Shown one piece after another: positions 1-11,402 of a DNA stretch of 64,000 nucleotides; the stretch's first letter is position 1, and each line of letters starts with the position of its first letter. The translations under genes were made by a program, and so were the position numbers. The DNA comes from Mesodorylaimus sp. YZB2_4. Taxonomy: Eukaryota > Nematoda > Enoplea > Dorylaimida > Dorylaimidae. Location of the stretch: NCBI GenBank assembly GCA_030248295.1, contig JASANH010001365.1:1-64000 (forward strand), in the 5' to 3' direction. The notes below the pieces were generated by a model that did no database searches, was not told the origin of the DNA, and saw only the letters and a program-made list of their open reading frames with translations.

Positions 1-2
1 GC

Positions 3-2729
3 GCTGCATCCGCGACAGAAGCAAGTGCATTTTATGAAGGAAGCAAAACGATTTTTCAAAAGGCCTCCATGAATCTCTGAGAATGGCTTTCGAACAGTCC
101 AGAGGTAATGGATACCATTCCCATAGCAGACCGGATGTCAAAAACGACCACCAAGGTGCTAGGAGTACGGTGGGACACAAAAAATGATCAACTTTCAGTT
201 GCCCGAACTACGTCAACAGGAGAGACAAGGATTGTCACGAAACGGGTGGTACTGAAGGCAGTCGCGGAGAATTTTGATCCATTAGGCCTATGGAGTCCAA
301 TGCTTCTGCCAATAAAGGCATTTCTTCAGAGTCTCTGGCTCGAGAAAAAGGACTGGGATAGTCTGTTAAACCCACAGCAAGCTGCAGCATGGCGGGACAT
401 GGCCAGGGCTCAACAATCGCTCCAATCCATTTCCGTTCCGCGATATATAGGACCATTGGAGCCAGGGGAATCGCCGATGTCCTACGAATTGCATTGCTTT
501 ACGGACGCGTCGAAGGTTGCGTATGGTGCCTGTGTGTATCTGAAAACCATGTGGAATAAAGAAGCAGGCGTCCGTTTGCTGTTAGGAAAGTCCAGAGTAG
601 CCCCAACCAGAAAAATCACAGTACCACGATTGGAACTTCTTGCCGCGACTATCGGAGGTCGGGTGTTACAATTTGTGGAGAGATCGTTAAGGGTGCAAAT
701 CAAAGGTCGATACATGTGGATCGACTCGCAAAACGTACTGCATTGGATTCAGTCCACTAAGCCACTGAAAGTTTTTGTGGAAAACCGGGTCAAGGAACTT
801 CGAGCACTCAAGGATGTGCAGTTTCGATATGTTTCTAGTGAACAAAATCCAGCAGACTTAGCCTCCAGGGGAGCCGCAGCCGCCGACCTACGTGACAGTC
901 GATTGTGGTGGCATGGTCCCGAGTGGCTGCTCGACGCAAATTCTACTTGGCCGGTTTTGTCAGGGCAGTTGTGTTTCAGCTCGGAGACGTTAGCGGAAGT
1001 TGCTGCGGAAGAGAGGCCATCAGTGGTTTTTGACGCCCCCCTAAGTATCCGGGATGCAGGGGAGCCGCCCTTTGGCATCGATCCAAATAGTCACTCGAGG
1101 TGGATTAAACTGCTGCGTGTGACAGCTTGGTGCCTGCGATGGCGCAAGAAGGTCTTGAGCAAACGAACGACCCAGGGCCACGTCGACCAGTCGAACAATC
1201 CGGAGATGTTGGACTCAAGAGATATCGAAGAAGCCCATACGATGTGGATGAAGTATTTGCAAAAGGTGCACTTCCAAGACGTTATGGAAGACATGAAAAC
1301 TGGGAAGAAGAATCAATTCCGATCTAGCCTGGAATTGTGGGTCGATGATCATGGTCTTATCCAGTGCCGAGGCAGGCTCGCCAACGCTAATCTAGAGTAC
1401 AATACTACTTTTCCAATTCTCCTGCCAAAGAAGAGTTGGATCACAAACTTGATCATCGCACATTACCATGAAAGAGTGTTTCACAGCGGTGTGGAGCACA
1501 CATTGTCCCAACTTCGGCATAAATATTGGATACCAGCAGGACGATCGATCGTGTATCAGCAACTTCGGGTATGCAAACAATGCAAACGAGTTGAAGGGGG
1601 GCCTTATGCGGCTCCAACATTGCCGTCGTTGCCTCAATCGAGGGTCACAGAGTCAATGCCATTTTCCTGGACGGGTCTGGATAATTTAGGACCACTCTAC
1701 ATCAAAAGAGAAGCAAATGAAGCCAAGGTGTGGATATGTCTGTTCACGTGTATGGCCACAAGAGCTGTACATTTAGAAATGGTCTAGGATCTGACAGCAG
1801 ACCAATTCCTCATGTGCCTTCGAAGGTTTATTGGCCGACGGGGAACACCGTCCCGCATACTATCGGACAACGCAAAACAGTTCATACTGACCAAATTAGC
1901 AATCAGCATGATGTGGTGGAAAACGATCAGGGATGAAAGGGTGCTTTCCTATGTCAGCCAGAACGGAATCGAATGGTCCTTTATACCAGAGCGCGCGCCC
2001 TGGATGGGTGGATTTTACGAAAGGCTTGTTCAATCAGTCAAGCGTGCACTGAAAAAATCGATCCAAGCCATAAAATTGACGTACATACAGTTGGAGACGA
2101 TCGTCATCGAAGTCGAAGCGATGTTAAACTCTCGTCCATTGGTCCACGTTGGGTCAGATATCAAAGATGGGCGTTCGTTGACTCCAGCTCACTTTCTCAG
2201 TATCAATCCGAAAATAGGAATGCCAGCAATACAAATTGACGAAAATATGGATCTAGAATTTTTTGACCGCATTTCGTCGAAACAAATCTTGCTTCGGACA
2301 TGGGTGAAGGGCGAACGTCAACTCCAAGCGTTCTGGGCTGTCTGGGAAAATGAGTATCTGCTCAGTCTACGAGAAAGGACACAAAATGAGTTGAAACGAC
2401 AAAGGGGCGCCACAAGCCAACGTCCACATGTTGGGGACGCAGTCCATGTGAAGATGCACACGCCACGAGGTACCTGGTCATTAGCCCGGATAACTGAATT
2501 GTTCACCAGCGCGGATGGAGAGATTCGCTCTGCCAATGTCAAGCTGTCATCCGGGAAGGTTCTGAAAAGAGCCATCGTCCACTTGTATCCACTAGAATTT
2601 GTCGATGATGCAGACACGACGGGAAAGGTGAAACAAGTGAAACCAGAAGGAAATGGAAGGTCCCTGGGTCACCGTCCCATGTCTACAAGGGCATGGGGCC
2701 AGACCTCGCAAACCTCAGTGCGCCCCTGA
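3..2729 (+). pseudogene. pol: BEL/Pao pol, 3' part (RT end, RNase H, integrase, DUF5641-like)
   Basis: This is the C-terminal two-thirds of a BEL/Pao polyprotein; the 5' part lies outside the window. RNase H is marked by TDASKVAYGACVY (near 500) and WIDSQNVLHW. An H2C2 zinc-binding region follows at about 1465-1590 (HYHERVFHSG ... CKQC). The integrase core has its second Asp in SDNAKQF (about 1864) and its Glu in GGFYERLV (about 2010). The C-terminal 80 residues look like DUF5641, usual in BEL pol. Two in-frame stops break one continuous frame: TGA at 78-80 and TAG at 1785-1787, the latter inside the integrase core between the first and second catalytic Asp. Readable homology runs through both, so they look like point nonsense mutations in a young copy. 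The env-like ORF begins 39 bp downstream. Family assignment is firm. Confidence 0.9.
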
Positions 2730-2768
2730 CGAATTGCGGCAGAAACAGCTCGAAAAAGAATACAGGTC

Positions 2769-4706
2769 ATGGCCCAAGAAGAAGAGTCTGAAGACGACGA
2801 GACACGGGACCACAGCCAGTCAGTACGACAAAGGACAAGTTGTGTAATCACAGGAAACAAGACTGTGGCAAATCTGATCATGATCACGATGTGCATTTTG
2901 ACAATGATGCTTGCAACGTGCAACGGGGTGAAACCGCTGCTTTGTGAAAAGGGACACGCGAAATTGGCGATACAATTGTCAGACGCTTATCCATGCACCG
3001 TTTACTACAGCAACGCTTCCGAGAAGGTTTCCTCAAGCTCAATCGTGATATACAAACGCAATATCGCCAAGTATAGCAGTCCCGCGTATAAATGCCGAAA
3101 GATTCAAACAAAGGTCGCCGCCTGGACGAATTTTGCAAAGGCTGGGTCATACATACAGACGGGTGACAAAGAAATCCCTGTCTCCGAAACGGAGTGTAAG
3201 GAAATGATACAGAATCGACGTTGCAAGGAGGGCCCCCTCCTGGGAGGTGACGTGGCTTTCACCGAAAATCATGTAGACCCGCCTTACACGACAGGAAATG
3301 CCTGGGATTGCAACTTTTGGAAGGTTGTATACGTAAGCAATTGTTTTCTCGAGAAAGGGAAAGTGTATCAAACCTTTCACGGCCAGATGGAGTCAAATTT
3401 AGCGAATGTAGCAGATTGCAATTACGATAAGGAGACTTGTGTGTTGCACGATCAAGCAATGCTCATGTGGACCAAGAACCAGAGTGCCGAGTGCGAATTT
3501 GTTTCATGGAAACGAGTGAAAGGAAAACTGTGGAGCAATCAGTTTCTCAGTGACGACTTCGAAATCGCCCTGACATTGAGTCAGGCTCCAGACAAGATAA
3601 AGTTATGTGATGGGACTATGTCAACGTTGACCGACCAAGGGTTGCCAATCGTCTTCTCTCTCACCATGGAAGCCGAATACAGTCTTCCGAAGAGGAAAGA
3701 ATGGGAAACCAAGGACACTGATGGACTATCAGATTTGGTTGCAATGAGACTCCAAGCACTGGATGTGCGTCTGGAGGTGTTTTTTCGAGATTCTCTAAAT
3801 CAAGCCTTTCAATCAGTTTGTCGGACGATCAAGGAAATGCAACAAATGGACATCTTGCTGGCACATGCAGAACCGACACTAGTGGCCCGGAGGGTCCTGA
3901 ATGACTCAAACATAATGGCCAGACTGCACGGGCAAATTCTGGAAGTGTGGCCATGCACTCCAGTCGAACGATACAAGTTTCTGAGCATGACCGAACGATG
4001 CACAGAAGGGATACCAGTCAATTACACAGTCAGCGGACAACGGGTGTCAGGATACATGGATCCAAAGTCAAGGGTCATCTTAACGAACTCCGCACCGGCC
4101 GATTGCGATCGAGTACAAGAAACGTACATCTCAGACAACAAGGGACAAATTTTCCTATACACAGCTCACGACGGCGCCATGCGACTTCAATCAAGCCAAT
4201 TCCTCAGCCGTCCAGTTCATTTGGCTCGGTTAGACCACTTCGCGGACTTCAAAACAGTCGTGCACAAGCCATTGACGCTATATTCGCAAAGGGAACTGCG
4301 AGGTCAAGTAAGTTTAAATGACCTCTTCTCCGCTTTAGACAGCCACGCCAGGGTCCTGCATCAGCTCAGCCAAGCAGCCGAGGTTCCGTCAGACCCCACA
4401 GCCAAGGCTATATTGGACACAGCGTCTCGATACACGCCCTGGGGACTTTGGGATCAATTAACTGCCCATGCACATTGGATATGGGTCCAATTTTGCTGTG
4501 TAATCGTGACAGGCCAGATCCTCTTCGGGGTCATCCGCAAGGTGATCAGACGGACTGTGCGACGGGATCAACAACCGAAACCCAACGTGGCGCCGCCCAT
4601 CTTCATCCAGGCGCCACCATCAGGCCCAAAACCACAGACCGAAGGACCAACAACAATCGCAGCCTTGGTTCACGAAATTCAGAGAAATGCGAAGGATAGT
4701 GATTGA
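2769..4706 (+). CDS. Env-like glycoprotein ORF of the BEL/Pao element
   Basis: This 645-residue uninterrupted ORF sits where retrovirus-like elements carry env, 39 bp after pol and before the 3' LTR. A hydrophobic segment at residues 35-51 (LIMITMCILTMMLATCNG) would be a signal peptide or signal anchor after a charged N-terminus. The ectodomain is cysteine-rich and has several N-glycosylation sequons (NAS, NQS, NDS, NYT). A second hydrophobic stretch near residues 568-588 is followed by a basic, proline-rich tail of about 55 residues. I cannot assign it to a viral glycoprotein class from sequence alone. Known BEL env genes were captured from unrelated viruses, so the donor needs a profile search. 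It is intact although pol has two stops. An unrelated captured membrane protein is the alternative. Confidence 0.75.
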   Translation: MAQEEESEDDETRDHSQSVRQRTSCVITGNKTVANLIMITMCILTMMLATCNGVKPLLCEKGHAKLAIQLSDAYPCTVYYSNASEKVSSSSIVIYKRNIAKYSSPAYKCRKIQTKVAAWTNFAKAGSYIQTGDKEIPVSETECKEMIQNRRCKEGPLLGGDVAFTENHVDPPYTTGNAWDCNFWKVVYVSNCFLEKGKVYQTFHGQMESNLANVADCNYDKETCVLHDQAMLMWTKNQSAECEFVSWKRVKGKLWSNQFLSDDFEIALTLSQAPDKIKLCDGTMSTLTDQGLPIVFSLTMEAEYSLPKRKEWETKDTDGLSDLVAMRLQALDVRLEVFFRDSLNQAFQSVCRTIKEMQQMDILLAHAEPTLVARRVLNDSNIMARLHGQILEVWPCTPVERYKFLSMTERCTEGIPVNYTVSGQRVSGYMDPKSRVILTNSAPADCDRVQETYISDNKGQIFLYTAHDGAMRLQSSQFLSRPVHLARLDHFADFKTVVHKPLTLYSQRELRGQVSLNDLFSALDSHARVLHQLSQAAEVPSDPTAKAILDTASRYTPWGLWDQLTAHAHWIWVQFCCVIVTGQILFGVIRKVIRRTVRRDQQPKPNVAPPIFIQAPPSGPKPQTEGPTTIAALVHEIQRNAKDSD

Positions 4707-4789
4707 GTGACACTTATTTATTTGTCATAGAAACACGGTCACATAATTGTTTAGTGAGTGATAGTTACTATTAATTTTTGCGGCGGGAC

Positions 4790-5050
4790 TGTCGCGCATG
4801 TAGCCCGCGCGAGAATTTTCTAGTTTATAGCGACCAGAGGCGAATCAGCGCCGCCCCCTATTAAACTGTGTGTTCGTGTATATTATGGGTCAGTAGTAGT
4901 AACAGCAAGGATTGTGGAAAGGTGCACGTTGGATAAGACACCACTTTAGTCAAGGCTGACAATTCAATTTAGGTCCCCGAGTTCCTTGCTCTGCGGTTCG
5001 AACCACGATCAGCGGCGGATGTCTGTACGTCTAGTGTCAGACTCTGTCAG
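4790..5050 (+). repeat. Putative 3' LTR of the BEL/Pao element
   Basis: After the env stop there is about 80 bp of untranslated sequence, then a G-rich stretch (GGCGGGAC) directly before TGTCGCG at 4790, the usual purine-tract/TG boundary. An AT-rich polyadenylation-like region (TATTAAACTGTG) follows at about 4860. The 5' LTR lies outside the window, so the far end (about 5050) is a guess. Confidence 0.35.
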
Positions 5051-5291
5051 GCGGCCTGCTACCCAGGTATTGACTTCTACGAGGATTGGTTTTGGGAATC
5101 TCCAGAATCTCCTTGACGGCGGTAAAGAGCGCAAAGAGCATGCAGTCCAGTCCACTTACACTTAGACACACTTCTTTTACATTTAGGCACACATGCCGCG
5201 CAGGTTCTCATGAGCACATCTGCACATAAGCAGCTGCCAGGCCAATGTATCATTGCAAACAGCAATTGCTGGTACCCCTGGTAGGGACGAC

Positions 5292-5335
5292 ATAGAACGT
5301 GGGTACGGGCCGGACGGGCCGTACCCACGTTCTAT
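5292..5335. repeat. Perfect 17-bp hairpin
   Basis: Two perfectly complementary 17-nt arms (ATAGAACGTGGGTACGG and its complement) flank a 10-nt GC-rich loop. It lies downstream of the BEL element in sequence with no recognised gene. Confidence 0.85.
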
Positions 5336-5524
5336 CCCAGGCAGGTCAGGCGGTGGCCAGCAGAAGGTCCAGTCCACACAGCACCAGCATTATGGCCACC
5401 TGGGCGTAAATGATTAGCGCGGACGGGTAGCTGAGCAGCAGGCAGGTAGTCTGGTAGCTGGTATTAACACGGTCGGTTTGAGAACCATAAGTGTAACCCG
5501 GATCTCTTGATGAGGGTTACATAA

Positions 5525-5660
5525 GCCCGCGTTGTCCAAGATGCCCCTTGAGTGCTGGTGCTCCTAGTGGAGACACGCAGAGAGACAGTACTGTTTGTGC
5601 TGGTTCCCGCACAGCCTTGCTGGCATGCTCGGCCAAAAACGGGAGGGGCAGTATTGAGTT
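5525..5660 (+). repeat. SINE-like conserved core, fragment
   Basis: The block around GTGCTCCTAGTGGAGACACG is shared with 53545-53640 inside the second 1.6 kb TIR element and, inverted, with about 8880-8990 in the first. The three copies are diverged. Here it stands alone, without a nearby tRNA-like head, so it is a truncated copy of the SINE family that those elements carry. Confidence 0.6.
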
Positions 5661-5814
5661 CTTTCTATTCAGAGGAGGGCTACTCAGAATAGTAAGAAGA
5701 GCTGATTCGGCAATGATCAAGGTTTTTTTGATATGGTTCTTCCACGTTATAGAACTTGGGTGCAGTAACGAGATAGCAAAAAGTTCCAGGATTTTTGCAG
5801 CTCTGCGCAATGCT

Positions 5815-5972
5815 TCATTATGTCAGGGCTCAGGGATAAAAAAGCTCGCGGAGAGAGATTATTTTTCAATTTTTTTCGGTGGCAGCTTTGTCTCCTTTAT
5901 TCCTAAGGGCCAAGGGCTTAGTCTAAGCCCTTGGCCGTGGTCTATTTCATGGACCTTTTTCAGTGGGGGTCT
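5815..5972 (-). repeat. Solo terminal unit of the CACTA-like element, with internal palindrome
   Basis: The unit is homologous to both ends of the element at 7129-7769. Read on the minus strand it starts CACTGAAAAAGGTCCAT. Unlike the other copies it carries an extra block at 5908-5936 forming a perfect 13-bp stem with a 3-nt loop (GGCCAAGGGCTTA and complement), which looks like an inverted templated insertion. Confidence 0.65.
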
Positions 5973-7128
5973 TGCTATATCGGCAGATTGCCAATAAAAT
6001 TTCTTTGCATATTTCTAACTGAAGAAGATTTTGCGGTGACAAGTTTGATTATATCATATCCGGTGGAAATTGTTTTTGAATTAGTTCTTTTTTTCGGGGA
6101 AAAAGTGCGATGTGTCAGTACATACTGGGGCTGATAGGTAGAGTCGCAAGATTATGTTTACTGTAGTCTCGTTTTGTCAGGTGGACCGTGCAATACGTCC
6201 AGTGCTTGTTAGGCTTGGTCACACTTCGTCGTGTTGGGTGTCTCAGATACAGGGGCGAGCCATGAGCAGGTAATGCTCGTGTATAACGTTTTTGTCGAGG
6301 ATGAGGTGGCAGTAGGCACCACTAGCAGCAGGAACTAGAATGCTGCTTTTTTTGTTTGCAAGATTAGCTGACTTTGCTGGAGAGGGAGAGGCAGTTGTTT
6401 GTCTTTGAGGGGCCTGGGTTTATGTAGAATTTTAGATAGCGCAACAAGAAGCATTTAGTAATTTGCAAGTTTGTTCGGCAATGATCTTTGGTATATGCTG
6501 ATCTCTTTAGGAGTTGGCAGTTTGGGTACAGTGCAGGATGTAATTGCTCGCTTGCAATTTCTGTTCAGGCAGTAGAATAAAGGTTAGAGGAGTGAGGCGT
6601 AGTAGGCCAATGCAGTGTGCTGGAAAGGTAGCGCTAGAGTAAAGTCGGTGAAGCGTTGGTTGCAGGAATGTACACCTCGTTGGCGTTAGCTAGCCTCCGT
6701 TGTATGATGTTCCATGCGATAATAACATTGTTCGTTATGCGGATAGGGGTCGTTCTGAGGATGTCTAGGGATAAAGGTGAGAATGTTGCTTTGCCTTTTT
6801 TTCAGGTAATGTCACTCGATCATCGTTGGAGTCAGTCATATGGTATGAGTACTGTCTGGCCTGCTGGACTGCATTCTCTAGGCATTTCATGTGGTTGGAG
6901 CACGCGATTTGTACTAAGGTGGTTTGACCATGGTGCTGAGGGACGTCATCGGGTTTTGCTGTCATTTGCCAGTCTACGAGTTGGCTTATAGTGGATTTGT
7001 GGTGCGATAAAGAGTGAGATTGTTTGACAATTGTGCGCGCCCATGTTGGCAGGTGGTCTGGCAAGGGAAGCGTGTTGGTGAAATTACATGCTCGTCCTCA
7101 TGCTTGAGTCCCTACTGCAAGCGGACCT
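5973..7128. other. No recognised gene
   Basis: Only short overlapping reading frames without recognisable domains or splice structure occur here. No tRNA, LTR or TIR boundary was found. Confidence 0.5.
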
Positions 7129-7769
7129 CACTAAAAAAGGTCCATAAAATGGACCACAGCCAGGGGCTCAGAAATAGAGAAACAAACCTGCCACCATAAA
7201 AAACCTGAAAAATTTCTCTAGACCACGAGCTTCTCCATTCCTAAGCCCCGACATGCGTTCGCTATAGATGTAATATGGGCAATATATATTGCGTCTCTGA
7301 GTCATAATGCATAGAAGCATGTGCGGCATTTGTCGAGCACGGTCAGTAATCACGTTGCAGTGTTATGGGCTTGTATCAGTGAGGTGCAGGGTTTTGGTTG
7401 GTGGTGCAATTAAACTGTGCATTCGGTAAATGGTTAAACCGTTTTTTCGTGTAGTCAAGTCAGGTTTGCGAATTGTAGGTGAATGAATGCGCTGGTAACA
7501 GCGGTTATAAAGAATGTGTTTTGTAGCTGTAGTGTTAAAGAACAAGGTCTATTTGATATGGATGTTTGACGTTTTAGAAGGTAACTGTATCGATCACATA
7601 GCAGGAAGGTGTATCATGCTGGCAGCTACGCACAACGCCACGACATGTCAGGGCTTAGGAATAGGGAAGCTCGTGGTGGAGGGAAATTTATCAGGTTTTT
7701 ATGGTGGCAGGTTTGTTTCTCTATTCCTTAGCCCCTGGCCATGGTCCATTTTACAGACCTTTTTAAGTG
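7129..7769. mobile_element. Nonautonomous CACTA-like TIR element
   Basis: The two ends are inverted copies of about 125 bp. The left reads CACTAAAAAAGGTCCATAAA and the right, complemented, CACTTAAAAAGGTCTGTAAA. Both continue into matching GGGGCT, AACAAACCTGCCACCAT and CACGAGCTT blocks. No transposase is present. The CACTA terminus suggests the CMC/EnSpm group. A clear target duplication is not visible (flanks ACCT and GGGA). Related ends recur at 5972, 10167 and 19450. Confidence 0.6.
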
Positions 7770-8618
7770 GGGATATTGCTATATCGGCAGGTTGCTAAGA
7801 AAACTCCGCAAAACATCAAACTGCAAAGCCGAATGCAACCAGAAGATCGATATTTCATATCCGGGGGAATCGTTGGTCTTGCCTTCTGGGTCCTAGACAA
7901 GTGATGCTCAAGCAGGAAAGCGGGAAATTTGAATGCATTACACAAAAGTGGCGATTTAAAGTGAATTTTTAACTTCAGGGGGCCATCCATAAAGGACGTC
8001 CGCCAAAAAATGCGATTTTTTGACTCCCTCCCTCCCCCTATCCACCTTTCATCCATTTTTACTGGACCCCTTTAAAAAATGGATGTCCAATTGAGCAGCC
8101 CCCCCGCCATAGAAAAACATTCACTCCGAAAAAGCTTTGCTCCCACCATCGACTGATCCGCCGAAATGATGGGTCATTCAGTCTTCGGTTTGATTCGACT
8201 GCTGCATCAGCCAAACTAGCAACTAAAATGTTACGCTTTCTTCCTGAAAATGTGTCATGCCTCATCCAATTTAAAACCTCTTTAATTTTCCTCTCAAAAT
8301 CAAAATTAAATCCCGCTTTGGGTGCAAGGTAGTTCTCCTAAGTTTTTGGAGTGGTTTGCTGGACAGTGACAGCGAGGAAGGAAAATGTAGGGCAGGTTGC
8401 TAGGGACGTCATCCCCATGAAAATATCTTATTTCTTGAACTAATCAGCAAGATCGAGATCGAGATTCACGTCGAGGGTCGAATCAGTCGATGCTATCTAT
8501 AATTGTCCAACATCTATGACATGTCATGTCATGTCACGTCATGTCATACTTTATCCATAGCCAAGCACTATACAGCGCACTCGAGGGCTGAGGAACACAT
8601 ATTTGACAATCATTTTGT

Positions 8619-8704
8619 GCCGAGGCGGGAGTCGAACCCTCCCCTGTAAGCGCGCACCCAGCGTGAGAGGCAGACGCCTTAACCCGCTGGGCCACGACCC
8701 CGAC
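8619..8704 (-). repeat. tRNA-like sequence (SINE head), copy A
   Basis: Read on the minus strand, an acceptor-like stem GTCGGGG/CCTCGGC closes an 86-nt unit. It has an A-box (TGGCCCAGCGGG) and a B-box (GGTTCGACTCC), so a pol III promoter is plausible. The identical-length unit at 53825-53910 and its position within a transposon argue for a SINE head rather than a working tRNA gene. Confidence 0.65.
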
Positions 8705-9142
8705 ATCCGTATGAACCCGTGGCGCCTGGAATCTATCGCCCTGGATGGGGAGTTGATGTTTCAGCCGAAGATATAGTCGCTCACTCTCACATTCAGAGTA
8801 CTTTCCCAGCAAACCTCCTCTTCCACGTCTTCGTTTTTTTCAAATTTTTGTGGGCCGAAGCCCGTTTTGCCTCTGGCTAGCCAGCAGTCAAACCCTCTAA
8901 GCAGGGCTGTGCGGGACCAGTACACACATCAGCGATCCTCCGCGAGTCTCCACTAGGAGCACCTCCACGCAAGCGCATCCTGGACAGGACACCGACTTTC
9001 TCGGACGATGGCGGGCGGGCTGTGAACCCTGTTCGTGTTGAACAGCTGAGGTTGTTTCCTCGTTATCTTCCGTCTCTCCACTCGGAGCGCCTCTAGGGTA
9101 CCGGCCTGGCGTGCAAGGTCAGCGAGAGTTCATGGTTCGCAA

Positions 9143-9244
9143 ACCGACCTCCATCGCCGGGGATCGAACCCGAACCGAATCTAGCCACACGCTCCCAAGC
9201 AATACGGAGAGACGAGTGCCGAACTGCTGCACCACCGCGGCCGG
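9143..9244 (-). repeat. Second tRNA-like sequence inside TIR element copy A
   Basis: On the minus strand it has an A-box-like TGGTGCAGCAG and a B-box GGTTCGATCCC. It is diverged from the copy at 53297-53392. The variable region is too long and the acceptor arm too poor for a functional tRNA. Confidence 0.5.
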
Positions 9245-9943
9245 TTACCGAGGCACCTGATTGAGCGAAAAAGCCACTGGCAGCATCACTAAAATCGTTT
9301 TATCCGCCTCAAAAAAAGAGAAGCCAAAAGGATGAAAATTGTTTAGGAAAACTAGAATATAATCGACCTGAGTCATTGGATAGTCGTTTGATGATTTAAA
9401 TATAAGTAATCTGACTCATATCTCTAGTATTAATACTATAATAATTGCGATAATTTCCCCAAAAACCCGCCAATTTTGTAAAGTTGACGTGCACTTGGCG
9501 GCAGCCTACCCCCTCCCCCATCCACTTCCATTCACTTTCCGCTCACCCCACCCTCCTCCCTTGGGTGAACGTCCTTTATGGATGGCCCCCAGGGGACTTT
9601 TCTGAAGCTGCTCTCATCGCGCATAACTTTTTGCGGTTGCTCTAAAACCAAGCAAACACCAACGCTTCAGAAGCGGCTATCTGATTGGCCAGTGGGCGAG
9701 ACTGGAGCTGCGACAGACAGTCCGCCAACCAGTTTTCGACGATGTGAGCCTGCTAATTTGATGGAATAACCATGCTTGCGGTTGCTGAGACGTGATAACG
9801 CATTTCGAGAAACCCGCTCCATGCAGACTTCACATTCCTGAATCTGTTCGTTTTCAGCAAAAAGACGAAAAAAAAACCGCGAGATTTTAAAAAATTTTGA
9901 AAATAAAAACCCCAGACTTCGTACTGTACGACGGTCAAGTGTC

Positions 9944-10099
9944 GAGGCTTACATTGAAGCTCGAATGCGAGCGCGCTTCCCCGAAGAGCGAGGTCTCGCT
10001 CTCCGCGAGTTGGAATTCATGAACTGCACGCAGAAAGAAGGCGAAAGCGCCGAAGTTTATGCCAACGCACTGAAGGAACTAGCAAAAAGTATACCGTAA
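9944..10099 (+). pseudogene. LTR retrotransposon gag fragment
   Basis: About 50 codons in one frame encode a gag-like helical segment containing FPEERGLALRELEFM and EGESAEVYANALKELA, followed by a stop. The spacing of the R/E-rich helix and the E-x-A-x2-Y-A-N-x-L-x-E-L-A motif is typical of Ty3/gypsy-type gag. Nothing on either side continues the protein. The right side meets a CACTA-like terminus at about 10167. Confidence 0.6.
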
Positions 10100-10164
10100 T
10101 GCCAAAGCCGATGTCCGCAACCGTCACACCATCTCTCAGTTTCCCAGAGGCCTTCGGTCCGACA

Positions 10165-10192
10165 CCACTAAAAAAGGTCCATAAAATGGATA
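10165..10192 (+). repeat. CACTA-like terminal motif, left-facing
   Basis: CACTAAAAAAGGTCCATAAA is nearly identical to the left end at 7129. It directly follows the gag fragment region. The inverse motif lies at 19433-19450. Confidence 0.5.
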
Positions 10193-11383
10193 CTAATGAT
10201 ACAATCCTAAATACACCTCACGCCCATTTCTCCAAGGATATTCATAAAGCTTACCCTGATATTCCCAACTTGAAAAATTCCAAAACACCTAGTTATCCCC
10301 ACTAGTTAACTGAATGAATATATATTTTATTGCTAACAGTCACGACGACATCAAAGCGCGGGCTTCCTCTTTGCAAACGTCCGCCTGACTTATAGTAAAA
10401 AATTGCACAACGCACCGCAGCGCAGCTGCCTATAACAAACATGAACGGCTACATACATCACGTCTCGCAACGAACTCCCCGACCTCTCGCTTTTTTACCT
10501 CAAACCATCTGAAATATGACCTACCTCCACAAACATTACCCCCATTTTGTAAAGCGTTCAATTCTCTATAAACTACAAGTCTAATCTACCTACATACATC
10601 ATCACTAAAAATTTTGATAAAACACTGAACATAAAATTTCCTCGCTGCTACCCGCCGCCTTTCCTTTAACACGTACGCATATATATCCGCGTGTTATACT
10701 ACACATTTGCACCGAGTTGCACCGCCGTGCTCACCTATGGCGGTAGTCTCTACCAGCAGTGCTTAGACCAGCCAACTAGACGCACAATGCTAAAGGACCA
10801 TTTTCGCTAGCTAATAACTCGAGAACGGTTAGACAAAAATTTCTGATTTTTCGCACACTTTGCAGAATAGGCCGGGTCTACAATCTTGCCAAATTTTATC
10901 AAAATCCATCCAGCCGTCGTCGAGTTCCAGAATACGCGATTTCTTGTTCAGGGGGAGAAGACGAGGAGGAGGAGGAGGAGGAGGAGAAGGAGGAGGAGGA
11001 GGATTAACATAAGCCTAGAGCAACAACCAGAGGTCGTACAGTTGTGAATTTTGGTTTTTCTGAAAACTTGAGCCTCTGGAATCTGCCTTTTGATATTTAT
11101 TTTTTTGAAAGCATCAATTTTTGAAAAGTTATTCCCAGAAATAGTCCTTTTTTCGGCCTTTTTCATCCGTCGCTCGTAAGCTACTGGACGAATTTCGATA
11201 AAAATTGACACGATAGCGGACCTGACCTATCTTGCGAAGCTTGCAAAAAAACAAAGTTTTTGGTTGATCCGTGATTGAGGTATTGATTATTGAAGATATT
11301 TCGTTCAGAGTTAAGCGTCTCCTCCCGCTGCAAGGGTAGTTAGACCAGTTGGACATGACGTAAAAGAGGGCCTCTTCGACCGA
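10193..11383. other. AT-rich intergenic sequence with (GGA)n microsatellite
   Basis: No gene is recognised. A GGA/GAG microsatellite occupies about 10963-11003 and produces an artificial poly-leucine reading frame on the minus strand. Confidence 0.5.
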
Positions 11384-11402
11384 GCGGGTATAGCTCAGTT
11401 GG
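11384..11402 (+). repeat. tRNA 5'-half remnant
   Basis: GGGTATAGCTCAGTTGG is the 5' third of a tRNA (A-box region). It is followed directly by a G- and T-rich repeat (TGACGTAGCCAAG, about 11405-11580) and not by an anticodon arm, so it is a remnant or SINE start. Confidence 0.45.

Larger units (their letters stand above)
7979..9589. mobile_element. 1.6 kb nonautonomous TIR element, copy A, 3-bp CAG target duplication
   Basis: The element starts GGGGCCATCCATAAAGGACG and ends with the inverted form, flanked on both sides by CAG (7976-7978 and 9590-9592). The same element, inverted and flanked by CTA on both sides, occurs at 52932-54549. It has no transposase and carries two tRNA-like sequences plus TCATG repeats (about 8519-8550). 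A 3-bp duplication fits CMC-type elements, but the TIR matches no family I can name. The rest of this stretch has no gene. Confidence 0.8.

Noticed and set aside
78..1787. Alternative genetic code with reassigned stops
   Set aside because: Stops of all three types interrupt only mobile or decayed genes; intact ORFs and spliced exons end normally.
8619..8704. Functional tRNA gene
   Set aside because: The same unit occurs in both copies of a transposon and its anticodon arm pairs poorly, so it was called a SINE head.
10948..11211. Leucine-rich 'membrane protein' on the minus strand
   Set aside because: The poly-Leu stretch is the GGA microsatellite read in reverse; nothing else in the frame is protein-like.
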